From positions 1 to 45,532 of the IMG/VR virus record IMGVR_UViG_3300008050_000086: DNA of 45,532 nt, one strand, 5' to 3'. Position numbers and translations under genes: made by a program. This document shows, in pieces, positions 8,357-16,043 of the stretch (the first letter of the stretch is position 1; each line of letters opens with the position of its first letter). The notes under the pieces were generated by a model, which saw nothing but the letters and a program-made list of their open reading frames with translations, did no database searches and was not told the origin of the DNA. The DNA is from a virus.

Positions 8357-9724
8357 TCATGGTCTCCAATCCCTTTTGACTTCGTATCCACTCCTTTTTG
8401 CTTCCCTCACAAGAGAGAAAATCATCCCTCTACAGATGTCTATCCCCGTATCGAGGAACAGAAATACATGAGGATCCTTCTTACCCGGCATGGCCCGCTG
8501 GATTCGTCCGACACTCTGCTGGAGAGTTATCGCCGAATGTGACCTGGCCGCGAAGGGTGTCAGGAGTAGCAAGGTATCTAAGTCCCGCCGGTTGTAGGCC
8601 TCTCGACCAATAGCGACGGTTGCAAACACCAGGTCTGACCCATGCAGCTGCTCTAAGCGATCATCGGACTTAACTCCTCCGTGGATCATAGAGCTCTGAG
8701 GGTAATGCGCATGCAACGCCTCTACGTGCTCCACAACGTGGGAGAGCACGTAGAGCTTCCTACCCTCTGCGAGGCAGGAATCTATTACACGGCATATAAG
8801 GGCGTTTCTGTCCTTGTTTCTAGACAGTTCTTTGCGAACTAAGCCGACATTTACTTGGCCTCCACGGTCAATCATGCGGGCATGCTCGGAGTCTCTAATA
8901 AAGAGTTCGGTATCTACCAGATGGAATGTAGGGGAAAGGTCCTGAGTTACATCTGAGTAAAACACCGGACCTAAGTGAGAGAAGAAAATCCCCTCACACC
9001 GGTCCGTTCTGTTAGGTGTGGCGCTCAGGCCTATTCTCTTCCCAGGCCCTATGTCTGCGGCCTTGGAGAACACTTCTGCTGCCATGCAGTGGCACTCGTC
9101 ATAGATAACGAGGCCGAACCGACTTAGGAACTCCCTGGGGAGTCTCCCTTCTTCTACTCTCCTGGCCAACGTTTGTACCGTTGAGAGGCAGATATCTACC
9201 TCGAAGTCGAACTTCTTACCCTGCACCCACCCAATAGACCCGGTGAACTCAAAGAACTCATCTAGCTCCATCAGCCAGTTCTCCAAGTGCGCCTTTTGGG
9301 GAGACACGACTAGGACAGGCACCTTTTCGTGGCTGGCCTTAAGCCACCCTAGAACGGTCTTACCTCTCCCACACCCTAAGTTCAGAATGCCGCTATGTAC
9401 GTCTCGTAGGGCCTCCCACGGTCCCTGCTGGTTGTCCCTAAGAGAGAATGTGCTTTTTGGAGGAAGAGAGATACTATCGAATTTGCCGGGTCGAAGGTCT
9501 ACGGGAGGGCACCCGAAGCCCTCAATCTGCTCGTCTGTAAACGCGTGTAAGGGCACTTCGTAGTGGTGAAGATGCTCTTGGACCAGGATCCTCGGTCTCC
9601 CTGTTGAGTCCTCGCCGAACCTCAAGGTGCCCTGAAGCACCGATCCGGAAACTCTGTCTTTGGGGAGAAATAACGATCTACTTTTGTAGGCTACTCCTGG
9701 CTTGAGCTTTGGTAGGCGTATCAC
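8357..9724 (-). CDS. Superfamily 2 DNA helicase (UvsW/RadD type)
   Basis: This 455-residue ATPase has the SF2 motif series: an N-terminal domain (1-95), motif I GCGRGKT (117-123), motif II YDECHCM (D209-E210-C211-H212), motif III SATPNRTD (234-241), motif V-like region DLVFATVAIGREA and motif VI QQSVGRIQR. The DECH box and overall size resemble UvsW/RadD/XPB-like helicases that unwind branched recombination intermediates. Start is GTG 9724, overlapping the preceding stop as GTGA. It follows the first gene of the operon and precedes the glycosylase, so a role in repair or recombination-dependent replication fits. No nuclease domain is present. Confidence 0.92.
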   Translation of the reverse strand: MIRLPKLKPGVAYKSRSLFLPKDRVSGSVLQGTLRFGEDSTGRPRILVQEHLHHYEVPLHAFTDEQIEGFGCPPVDLRPGKFDSISLPPKSTFSLRDNQQGPWEALRDVHSGILNLGCGRGKTVLGWLKASHEKVPVLVVSPQKAHLENWLMELDEFFEFTGSIGWVQGKKFDFEVDICLSTVQTLARRVEEGRLPREFLSRFGLVIYDECHCMAAEVFSKAADIGPGKRIGLSATPNRTDRCEGIFFSHLGPVFYSDVTQDLSPTFHLVDTELFIRDSEHARMIDRGGQVNVGLVRKELSRNKDRNALICRVIDSCLAEGRKLYVLSHVVEHVEALHAHYPQSSMIHGGVKSDDRLEQLHGSDLVFATVAIGREAYNRRDLDTLLLLTPFAARSHSAITLQQSVGRIQRAMPGKKDPHVFLFLDTGIDICRGMIFSLVREAKRSGYEVKRDWRP

Positions 9725-10134
9725 TTCTTGTCCTTGTCCGTATCCCTCCTAAGACGGGAAAACGGATTAGGATACTTCTTTCTAGGGATGGATGATACAG
9801 CCTCAGACAATGTGTCGACGAACCCTTGTCCGGCGTTTAACATTGAATTATGGCCTAAAACTCCCATGAAAGAGTCATCTTCTTCATGGTCTACTACCAC
9901 TGACGCCTGTTTTCTAGGTACACTAGAGCCTGTACGGGAGGACTTGGTGGTGGTAATAGCATTTCTATCTGAGGACTTCGATCTTCTTTCTACGAGGACC
10001 CTACAGGTCCCCTTAACTGGACATCTTCTACACGTGGTATCTGATGGGTCATAGTAATCTTCATCTCCATAGCATTCAGGCTTCTCTCGAGCGTTGGTGC
10101 TGGAAGAGAAGCGTTGACTGAAGGGATTGGACAT
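9721..10134 (-). CDS. Cys-rich small protein, first gene of replication operon
   Basis: This 137-residue protein starts at ATG 10134 after a strong AAGGAGG site. The N-terminal third has a C-x14-C-x2-C-x5-C set (CYGDEDYYDPSD, then CRRCPVKGTC), likely a metal-binding knuckle; similar short Cys motifs are common in phage proteins of unknown role. The rest is polar, rich in Ser/Thr/Arg and probably disordered, ending in DTDKDKK. It is the promoter-proximal gene of the operon that runs down to position 1 and has a candidate promoter motif 31 bases upstream of its start. The function is unknown; a regulatory or nucleic-acid-binding role is a guess from the knuckle and the basic stretches. Confidence 0.75.
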   Translation of the reverse strand: MSNPFSQRFSSSTNAREKPECYGDEDYYDPSDTTCRRCPVKGTCRVLVERRSKSSDRNAITTTKSSRTGSSVPRKQASVVVDHEEDDSFMGVLGHNSMLNAGQGFVDTLSEAVSSIPRKKYPNPFSRLRRDTDKDKK

Positions 10135-10164
10135 AGGATAAACCTCCTTGTTAGTACCAGTTTT

Positions 10165-10172
10165 CTTATGAC
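10165..10172 (-). promoter_or_regulatory. GTCATAAG motif, candidate phage promoter element
   Basis: On the minus strand this reads GTCATAAG, in the divergent gap between the replication operon (starts 10134) and the first late gene (starts 10214). Identical 8-mers occur in the two other divergent gaps (16015, 32561), and close relatives (GGCATAAA) lie upstream of two minus-strand genes at 34845 and 35412. No sigma70-like -35 box sits at proper spacing. It may serve the minus strand only or both directions. Confidence 0.45.
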
Positions 10173-10213
10173 AGACTATGTTAGATTCTCCACACAGCTA
10201 TGGAGCCAAAACG

Positions 10214-11404
10214 ATGCATGTAATTGACCACCACGACGACCTCTGCGAGTCCTATCTGACTCGTAGGAACCCAGACGACAACGCCGAGATGTTTAAAGAG
10301 GCGGAGTGGCGGGAAAAGCCAGAGCTCCTGGACCGAGAAGTTGCTCTGATCCTGGTCGACAGTACCGGTAAGGAGCACCTCAAGTTTGCTTGCCACGACG
10401 CAGGCAACACCGCGCTGTCGGGGTGGTACTTGCTGAACGCAGAGCACGGACTTAGCTCTGCAGCAGTCAAGGTGGCCGCAGTCAACCTTCTGTCTGCTGC
10501 GGATCACCATGAGGTAGAAATCCATCCCGCGATCGATTATCTTGCCGACATGGATATTCCTGACGACAAAGACATCATGGACGAGCGTAGAGTCAAGATC
10601 GCCAATACCTCCATGGGTATGGCCTCCCCGCAGATGCCTTCCCCGATGTCTTCGGCGATGCCTCCTACGTCCCCCATGTCCCCCATGCCCATGGCTAAGG
10701 GTGGCGTGGTCAAGAAACCCATTATTGCTCTTATCGGAGAGGACGGCCCAGAAGCGGTGGTCCCTCTAAAGAAGAAGTCCAAGGGGTCTGAGAAGAAGGC
10801 CTCTGCATACGACTACCTGTCCGATGCAGTTAACCAGTGGGATGATCTAGACCCTTATGATCGACACGACGTCGCGGTACAGCTAGTAAAGATAGCATCG
10901 GAGAGTGGAATGACCGTCCCAGATCACATCCATGTCTACAGCGGGGAAGCCCTAAATCCCCACTTCACTAAGATTGCTCAGGCGAGAGCCAGCTTTACTG
11001 CCAACGAGACAGTCCAGGGAAGCTACGTCCGGCTATCGAAGATGGCAGCGGCCCTTCCTCTGGAGGACGTCGTAGAGGCCATGTACCTCTTAGATGAGCA
11101 GGCGGGGCTAACTGGTCGATATGGAAGCAGGATCCCCGATCCCCTACTATCTGTATATGGAACCACCAAGGAGGCCGAGTTCTCGTGGGCCCATGGCGGG
11201 GACTATGTCACTGAGCGCATGCTCCGGAGGTATTCGGGTAGTACAGCGTTCGATACTACTGCTGAGCAGATCTTTACCGAAGGTCTGCGGGACAAGTTCA
11301 AGAAGGATCCAGTAGGAGTCTTCAAGTCTCTGCCGCGAGAGCAGCAGATTCTGATGGCACGGCTGGCATCCCAATCGAGGGAAACTAACGACGGAGGGTA
11401 CTAA
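10214..11404 (+). CDS. Virion protein with tape-measure-like motif
   Basis: This 396-residue protein is the first gene of the plus-strand late cluster. The start is ATG 10214, because GGAG lies 8 bases upstream; an ATG at 10178 lacks a site. After about 125 residues there is a Met/Pro/Ser-rich low-complexity run (MPSPMSSAMPPTSPMSPM), followed by AKGGVVKKPIIALIGEDG-PEAVVPL. That short block is very like the GG-x-PT-ALIGE-GPEAV-IPL block found near the C-terminus of many phage tape-measure proteins. The remainder is helical with several K-x-A motifs (KKASAYD, KIASES, KMAAAL). It is too short and lacks the long helices of a tape measure. A head-interior or neck protein is more likely; overlap with the next gene (TAATG) fits a structural operon. 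Confidence 0.65.
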   Translation: MHVIDHHDDLCESYLTRRNPDDNAEMFKEAEWREKPELLDREVALILVDSTGKEHLKFACHDAGNTALSGWYLLNAEHGLSSAAVKVAAVNLLSAADHHEVEIHPAIDYLADMDIPDDKDIMDERRVKIANTSMGMASPQMPSPMSSAMPPTSPMSPMPMAKGGVVKKPIIALIGEDGPEAVVPLKKKSKGSEKKASAYDYLSDAVNQWDDLDPYDRHDVAVQLVKIASESGMTVPDHIHVYSGEALNPHFTKIAQARASFTANETVQGSYVRLSKMAAALPLEDVVEAMYLLDEQAGLTGRYGSRIPDPLLSVYGTTKEAEFSWAHGGDYVTERMLRRYSGSTAFDTTAEQIFTEGLRDKFKKDPVGVFKSLPREQQILMARLASQSRETNDGGY

Positions 11405-12189
11405 TGTCCTTGTTTAAGGACGAGCAGTCCCACCCGCTAGTCCTTCTACGCAGGTACCTCTCCATGTTCGGCCTTGAGTCTCTGGAGTGGGAGCCTCTTG
11501 TAGTAAAGAAGTCGATCTCCGATGAGACGGGCACGTCTGTTGCCCGGATCAACCTGACTAAGCTCCTAGCTACTCTCACTGTGGCGAACAGAGATACGTT
11601 TTGGAAAGACTGGGAGACGTTCCACTTCTTGGCACAGGCCCTGAACAACAACACTCCTTCTCTAAGTACCGTACAGGACCTCACGGTTGGCCAGATGATG
11701 GTCGCCGTGGATATTGCTACAGCCATCAGAGAAGACTTATCCTCTCTGTCTTCGGTCCCTACCTTTAGCGAGGAAGTCGCCAGATTCGTGGCAGCACAGG
11801 CCTTGGAGTCAGGTGTTTGGTACCTACCTAAGCCCCTGGACTTCGCCAACAAGTATGCTGTAGGGGACTCACAGAAATGTAAAGTCTGTGGGAATGTAGA
11901 GGAGAGGCAGGTAGATGGGTTGTGCAGCTTCTGTACTGACAGATACTCTACAGACTCTCTGCTCAAGTTCGAACCGTCTGAAGAATTAGTAAGAAAAGGA
12001 CATGGCAAGGAAGTGACGTTCTTTGAGAAGCATCCCTCTGATATGGTAAGGAAGAGATTCTCTGAGGCCATGTCCAAAGACGTGACCCTTAAGGAAACTC
12101 AAGTAGATGTCTGTGTCGCAAGACTAATTAACGGCGTCGACTATATGAATCACAGACGAAACCAGCTAGGTACGCAGACACCCGCATGA
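11404..12189 (+). CDS. Zinc-ribbon protein of head/neck module
   Basis: This 261-residue protein starts at ATG 11404 after GGAGGG and overlaps the previous stop (TAATG). The first 150 residues are helical, with no recognised domain. A zinc ribbon follows at about 159-178 (CKVCGNVEERQVDGLCSFC, C-x2-C-x12-C-x2-C). The C-terminal part is basic and helical. Its neighbours are a putative internal virion protein and, one gene later, the portal, so a connector or portal-associated role is plausible. I do not recognise the family. Confidence 0.65.
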   Translation: MSLFKDEQSHPLVLLRRYLSMFGLESLEWEPLVVKKSISDETGTSVARINLTKLLATLTVANRDTFWKDWETFHFLAQALNNNTPSLSTVQDLTVGQMMVAVDIATAIREDLSSLSSVPTFSEEVARFVAAQALESGVWYLPKPLDFANKYAVGDSQKCKVCGNVEERQVDGLCSFCTDRYSTDSLLKFEPSEELVRKGHGKEVTFFEKHPSDMVRKRFSEAMSKDVTLKETQVDVCVARLINGVDYMNHRRNQLGTQTPA

Positions 12190-13070
12190 TAGATCCCACC
12201 CAAATATGGTTCTTTAGTGAAGAGCTGCAAAAGCACGCAGGAGTCTCCGGACCTCCAGCCGAGGCTCCGTCTTCTGGGGGTATGGGGAAGAAGCTACTTG
12301 GCGGGGCCGCCGCTGTCGGCGTAGGTGCTCTGGCTCTGAAGAACCCTAAGTTCGCCAAGAAATACTTTGGAGATGTTGTTAAGGCCGTGAAGAACCCAGT
12401 CAAGGGTGTTCGAGAGGGGTTCCGATCTACCGGAGCTAACACTTCTAGCGTTAAGAGGATGGGCCTCTATCAGAAATCAATAGACCAGGCCCTGAAGGGA
12501 CAACAAGTCTCCTATAAAGCCCTGGGACAGGGAGCAGGGGCTCGCGGTTCCGGCTGGCTCGGAGTGGGTACGACTCGAGGTGGCGCTATACAGGGTACGA
12601 AGGCACAGAAGAAAGCATGGAAGGCTTTATCTGAGTCGGCCCAGAAAGGGACCGCCTCCGAAGCCGCACTTGCTAAGGCATACCAGCAGATTCACGGTAT
12701 GAGCGCTAAAGGACCGACAGGGTTCCAGAAGGCTAGGAATGTCCTGAGTAAGGCTGCTCCGGGAGAGAAGGCTGTGCTAACCGGTTTCACCGGATACGGT
12801 GCAAATGAGGGGATGAAAAAGAAAGACCCGGTGACCGGACGAGAAAGAGGAATAGCCGAGAGAGTTGGGAGGACAGCAGCGGCTGTAGGCTCTGCCGCTC
12901 TGTGGCCTCTATACATGCCGACCGCCGGCGGGTATGGAGCAGGCGCATCTAAGATAGTTCCATCTATCGGCTTTAGCGTTGCCGGTACGGGAGCAGCCCA
13001 GAAGGCTATGGATGTTGCAGGTGGCGGTGGTGGTAAGTTAGTTGATACAGCCTTTGGGCAGAAGTCATGA
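12186..13070 (+). CDS. Gly/Ala-rich virion protein, MIDPxQI-type N-terminus
   Basis: This 294-residue protein overlaps its neighbours at both ends by ATGA. The N-terminus (MIDPTQIWFFSEELQKHAG) closely matches that of the 85-residue protein at 29009 (MIDPDQIYFF). This is followed by a glycine-zipper-like hydrophobic segment (GGAAAVGVGALAL, about residues 38-50) and a long basic, Gly/Ala-rich region. A second hydrophobic stretch (AAVGSAALWPLYMPTAGGYG) and Gly-rich C-terminus follow. Directly upstream of the portal. The build (short aromatic leader, K-x-A, glycine-zipper membrane-active core) suggests an internal virion protein that may be ejected with DNA. This is inference; no family is recognised. 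Confidence 0.6.
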   Translation: MIDPTQIWFFSEELQKHAGVSGPPAEAPSSGGMGKKLLGGAAAVGVGALALKNPKFAKKYFGDVVKAVKNPVKGVREGFRSTGANTSSVKRMGLYQKSIDQALKGQQVSYKALGQGAGARGSGWLGVGTTRGGAIQGTKAQKKAWKALSESAQKGTASEAALAKAYQQIHGMSAKGPTGFQKARNVLSKAAPGEKAVLTGFTGYGANEGMKKKDPVTGRERGIAERVGRTAAAVGSAALWPLYMPTAGGYGAGASKIVPSIGFSVAGTGAAQKAMDVAGGGGGKLVDTAFGQKS

Positions 13071-15109
13071 ATGTAGTAGGTAGTGAAGTTAATAGGTTCA
13101 ACCCCCGCCCCGTATCGTACGAGGGCGGTCGAGGCTTCGGTATCCGCTACCCGAGCCCGTTCTTCGATGTTTCCCAGCAGTTCCTGCCGTCTAACGTCCA
13201 CGAACTTCATAAGTGGTGCAGGTACTACTACCTAACCAATCCGGTGATCAATGTAGCGTGCTCCAAGATGGCGGAGTACCCCGTTACTCCTCTTGTCTTT
13301 GAGACTGAAGACCCCGAGCTGCAGAAGCTATACAGGGGCCTAGAAGATAACCTACGCCTTCGGTCCTTCCAAGTTGAGGTAGGCCTAGACTATTTTGTGT
13401 ATGGAAATGCCTTTGTATCGGTTTTCTTCCCACTAATTAAGTTCTTAGTCTGCCCCAAGTGCAAAGCCAGATACCGCGCAGACAAGAATAGGTTCAAGTA
13501 CAAGTGGAAGAGTGGGCGGTTTTACCTAAAGGAATGTGCTTGCGGGTACCAGGGCTATGCAGAGCAGCGCGATGTTTATATGCGCAGCGTTCGAGACATC
13601 CGCCTGGTCCGGTGGAATCCAGAGAATGTGGACATCAAGCACAATGAGATCACGGGCAAGACCAAGTACTTCTTCCGTCTTCCCAGAGCCACAGCCAATG
13701 ACGTCAAGATGGGCGATAGGGATACTATCGAGACCCTACCACTGGAGTTCTTAGAGGCTGCCAGGAAGAACAAGTCTCTCCTGTTTAGTGATGACAATAT
13801 CTATCATCTGAAGCGTCCGACTATCGCTCAGAAGGACCAGGGTTGGGGCACTCCCCTTATCCTTCCTTTGTTGAAGGATGCGTTCTACCTCCAAGTCATG
13901 AAGAAGGCCCAAGAGTCTATCCTAATGGAGCATATCGTTCCCCTTAGGGTCATCTTCCCTGGCCAGAGTACCGGAGGGAACGAAGGGCCGTACGGGGCAT
14001 ACAATCTTACGAACTGGAAGAAGAAGGTCGACGACGAGATCAACATGTGGAAGCGGGACCATAACTACATCCCCGTTCTCCCCGTGAATATCGGCTATCA
14101 GCAGATGGGCGGTAACGCTCGAGCCCTTCTTATGTATCAGGAGATGAAGTTGGTTGCGGAGCAGATGCTTGCGGGAGCCGGCATCCCAGTAGAGTTCATC
14201 TTTGGCGGATTGCAGTGGAGTGGATCGAGTACCTCACTGCGGGCCCTTGAGAATATGTTCCTCGGGTACAACAAGCAGAGAAGTGAGCTCGTTAATGGGT
14301 TCATCGTTTCTAAGATCGCCTCCTTTATGCAGTGGCCGGATGTTAAGGCTCGGTTCGATAAGTTCAAGATGGCCGACGACCTACAGAGAAGCATGTTCTA
14401 CATGCAGCTCAACCAAGGCCAGAAGGTCAGTGATAGGCGCTTGCTTGAGGAGATCGGAGAGGACTTCGACCTCGAGAACAAGAGAATGGCCGAGGAGATG
14501 AAGTCCTCCTTACAGACCCAACGTAAGATGCAAGTCGCTAGTGCAGACATACAGGGTGAGGCCCAGCTACGAACTTCTAGGTACCAAGCCAAGGCCCAGA
14601 CCCTTGCGGCCAAGTCTCAGATGCAAGCTCAGATGGAGATGCAGCAAGAGCAGATGCAAATGCAGCAGCAGCAAGGGGGCCCTCAGGGAGCTCCTCAGCA
14701 GCAGCAGCAGCAGGGAGAGCAGCCCCAAGGACAAGGAGCCCCCGAGCAGACTCCGGGCATGCCAGAGGGCGCTACGGCGTATCAAGAGAATGCTGGGGCC
14801 CCCAACGAAGAAGGAATGCCCACCTCAATGGGGTCGATGGAGTCTCAGATCCAGCCCGGGTCAGGTGGGGTTGACCTGAGGTACATAGCTCAGAGAGCGG
14901 CGTCCTACTTACGAACAGTTAAAAAAGAAGCAGGGCCAGAGGAGATGTATAAGGCTCTCGCACAGATGCAGACAGAGAACCCGATGCTCTACAAGCTGGT
15001 CGTTCAGCTTCTTAACGAGACAGGGTCGCAAGCCAACCCAATGGATGGCTTGCAGAGCCCTGCTCCCGCCGGTAACCCACAAGCAGACCCCTCCCGACAA
15101 GTTGGTTAG
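13067..15109 (+). CDS. Portal protein
   Basis: This 680-residue protein forms the dodecameric DNA channel at one capsid vertex. Supporting features are the N-terminal YYLTNPVINVACSKMAEYPV, the stretch around VGLDYFVYGNAFVSVFFP, the DIRLVRWNPENVDIKHN region, a central helical core and QMLAGAGIPVEFIFGG with SSTSLRALENMFL, all typical of large phage portals. A zinc ribbon is inserted after the first core strands (C129-x2-C132, C157-x-C159). Residues about 520-620 are Gln/Met/Pro-rich low complexity. The C-terminal tail has a KKEAGPEEM K-x-A motif. Stop TAG overlaps the stop of the convergent minus-strand gene by the shared bases TTAG. Confidence 0.93.
   Translation: MNVVGSEVNRFNPRPVSYEGGRGFGIRYPSPFFDVSQQFLPSNVHELHKWCRYYYLTNPVINVACSKMAEYPVTPLVFETEDPELQKLYRGLEDNLRLRSFQVEVGLDYFVYGNAFVSVFFPLIKFLVCPKCKARYRADKNRFKYKWKSGRFYLKECACGYQGYAEQRDVYMRSVRDIRLVRWNPENVDIKHNEITGKTKYFFRLPRATANDVKMGDRDTIETLPLEFLEAARKNKSLLFSDDNIYHLKRPTIAQKDQGWGTPLILPLLKDAFYLQVMKKAQESILMEHIVPLRVIFPGQSTGGNEGPYGAYNLTNWKKKVDDEINMWKRDHNYIPVLPVNIGYQQMGGNARALLMYQEMKLVAEQMLAGAGIPVEFIFGGLQWSGSSTSLRALENMFLGYNKQRSELVNGFIVSKIASFMQWPDVKARFDKFKMADDLQRSMFYMQLNQGQKVSDRRLLEEIGEDFDLENKRMAEEMKSSLQTQRKMQVASADIQGEAQLRTSRYQAKAQTLAAKSQMQAQMEMQQEQMQMQQQQGGPQGAPQQQQQQGEQPQGQGAPEQTPGMPEGATAYQENAGAPNEEGMPTSMGSMESQIQPGSGGVDLRYIAQRAASYLRTVKKEAGPEEMYKALAQMQTENPMLYKLVVQLLNETGSQANPMDGLQSPAPAGNPQADPSRQVG
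14632..14713 (+). repeat. CAG-type Gln repeat in portal gene
   Basis: This is an imperfect CAG/CAA-rich tract encoding a Gln/Met-rich segment, including six CAG codons in a row at 14696-14713. It lies in the disordered C-terminal third of the portal protein. Such tracts can vary in length by slippage. Confidence 0.7.
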
Positions 15110-15375
15110 AACCTCAGAAGTGGGAACTCGGGAGATTCCGCACGCTGTCGTGGTTCCTTCGGCCTGTCTCCTGCGTATAGGGCAGCCAGTATCTGATCTG
15201 AGTTTTGGTAAAAGCAATATTCATGGAAAGTGGGCTCATGGTGTCCTGTGTCGAAATCTTCACTCGACAAGACCCACCTCTTCGGCTTACGAAGGACAGT
15301 AAATCTGGAGAAAGACACCATTTTCTCTCCTCTAATTATATTGGCAGTACACCAGTCACATTTATATCCAATCAT
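15106..15375 (-). CDS. Small zinc-knuckle protein
   Basis: This 89-residue protein starts at ATG 15375, overlapping the upstream stop as ATGA; the frame is open further upstream but without a site. The N-terminus is YKCDWCTANI (C-x2-C), and a later EYCFYQ may supply another ligand, so a small metal-binding fold is likely. It is the last gene of a four-gene minus-strand island, and its stop codon overlaps the portal stop. Function unknown. Confidence 0.6.
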   Translation of the reverse strand: MIGYKCDWCTANIIRGEKMVSFSRFTVLRKPKRWVLSSEDFDTGHHEPTFHEYCFYQNSDQILAALYAGDRPKEPRQRAESPEFPLLRF

Positions 15376-15692
15376 GGAATTCCCAACATAAGGACGATGC
15401 TCTTGTACCCACAAACCGCACACTCTCCAGTACCCCAATACGGTAGAATGGTGAATCCTTCTGTACAGGTGGTGCAGACCCATACGTGGTCTTCGTAGGA
15501 GTCAGGGATGAGAGCACACTCCGAACATGCTACATTGCTGCATCTTCCAAGAAGTAGAGGGCAGTACGCGGTGTTTACCGGTTCATCTACCTCCTTGCCT
15601 TTTGTAGGTACGGGAGGAACATCTAAATCAAGACCCTCGAGACCGGATTTTACCCGGTCTCGAAGGCCCTTCTTCTTACCCTTCTTAGTCAT
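15372..15692 (-). CDS. Cys-rich zinc-ribbon protein
   Basis: This 106-residue protein starts at ATG 15692, which overlaps the end of the tiny upstream membrane-peptide gene (ATGACTAA). The N-terminal 40 residues are basic (MTKKGKKKGLRDRVKSG). The C-terminal half has nine Cys (RCSNVACSECALI, VCTTCTEGF, ECAVCGYKS), consistent with two or three zinc knuckles like a small rubredoxin or RING-type array. No specific family is recognised. Coupling to both neighbours indicates one transcript with the island genes. Confidence 0.65.
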   Translation of the reverse strand: MTKKGKKKGLRDRVKSGLEGLDLDVPPVPTKGKEVDEPVNTAYCPLLLGRCSNVACSECALIPDSYEDHVWVCTTCTEGFTILPYWGTGECAVCGYKSIVLMLGIP

Positions 15693-15777
15693 CGTAGGAG
15701 AGCGTGTCCTCCGCATAGTTCTCAAACTCAAGACAGAAGGCTACCACGCTACTAGATATGAACAGCCAGAACAGCAT
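15685..15777 (-). CDS. Tiny single-span membrane peptide (30 aa)
   Basis: This open frame from ATG 15777 to TAA 15685 encodes 30 residues: a hydrophobic first half (MLFWLFISSSVVAFCLEF) followed by an acidic tail (ENYAEDTLSYDD). It fills the gap between two minus-strand genes exactly: it begins 2 bases after the previous stop and its last codons overlap the next ATG. This coupling, rather than homology, is the evidence that it is translated. One transmembrane helix with the acidic C-terminus outside the bilayer core is the simplest reading. It could be a small membrane effector or a leader controlling the downstream gene. There is no strong ribosome binding site of its own. Confidence 0.5.
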   Translation of the reverse strand: MLFWLFISSSVVAFCLEFENYAEDTLSYDD

Positions 15778-15779
15778 GG

Positions 15780-15968
15780 CTACCACGCATTCTTGAACTG
15801 GTCGTTGAGATCCTCCAGTCTGCTAGACAGGTTTCTGCTGTCTTTGCGATCTTTTCGGTCTCCTTCCCGTCGATTATCCTCAGTTTCTGTAGTAGAACTG
15901 AGGAGGTCTGGGGGTGGTGTGGAGCCTGTTGTTGGTGCAGTAGGTACTGCGCTTTTTTCTTCAGTCAT
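15780..15968 (-). CDS. Small hydrophilic protein, first gene of island
   Basis: This 62-residue protein starts at ATG 15968 after GGAGGT. The first half is Pro/Thr/Ser-rich and probably disordered (SAVPTAPTTGSTPPPDLL). The second half is highly charged and probably helical (DNRREGDRKDRKDSRNLS, then RLEDLNDQFKNAW). No family is recognised. Leads the island at 15106-15968 and has the GTCATAAG motif 47 bases upstream of its start. Confidence 0.6.
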   Translation of the reverse strand: MTEEKSAVPTAPTTGSTPPPDLLSSTTETEDNRREGDRKDRKDSRNLSSRLEDLNDQFKNAW

Positions 15969-16014
15969 TCTTTACCTCCAAAGAAAGACCGGTGTTGTAT
16001 ACCGATCTGTTAGA

Positions 16015-16022
16015 CTTATGAC
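16015..16022 (-). promoter_or_regulatory. GTCATAAG motif in RNA polymerase/island divergent gap
   Basis: On the minus strand this reads GTCATAAG, 47 bases upstream of the island gene starting at 15968 and 22 bases before the RNA polymerase ATG on the other strand. It is the same 8-mer as at 10165 and 32561. The whole divergent gap is only 75 bases. Candidate promoter for the island, or a bidirectional element. Confidence 0.45.
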
Positions 16023-16043
16023 GTAAAACGGGAGCTTATTGGC

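Noticed and set aside
10178-10213. Longer start (ATG 10178) for the first late gene
   Set aside because: No ribosome binding site; it would begin within 6 bases of the shared promoter-like motif. ATG 10214 has GGAG at the right distance.
10214-11404. Tape-measure protein
   Set aside because: It shares one short block with tape measures but is under 400 residues and lacks long continuous helices.
11385-12077. 230-residue minus-strand frame opposite the zinc-ribbon gene
   Set aside because: No start signal; overlaps a well-started gene with coupled neighbours on both sides.
16015-16022. Reading CTTATGAC as a phiKZ-type TATG late promoter for plus-strand genes
   Set aside because: Two related copies (34845, 35412) face only minus-strand genes, so the minus-strand reading explains all five better. 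A bidirectional role is not excluded.
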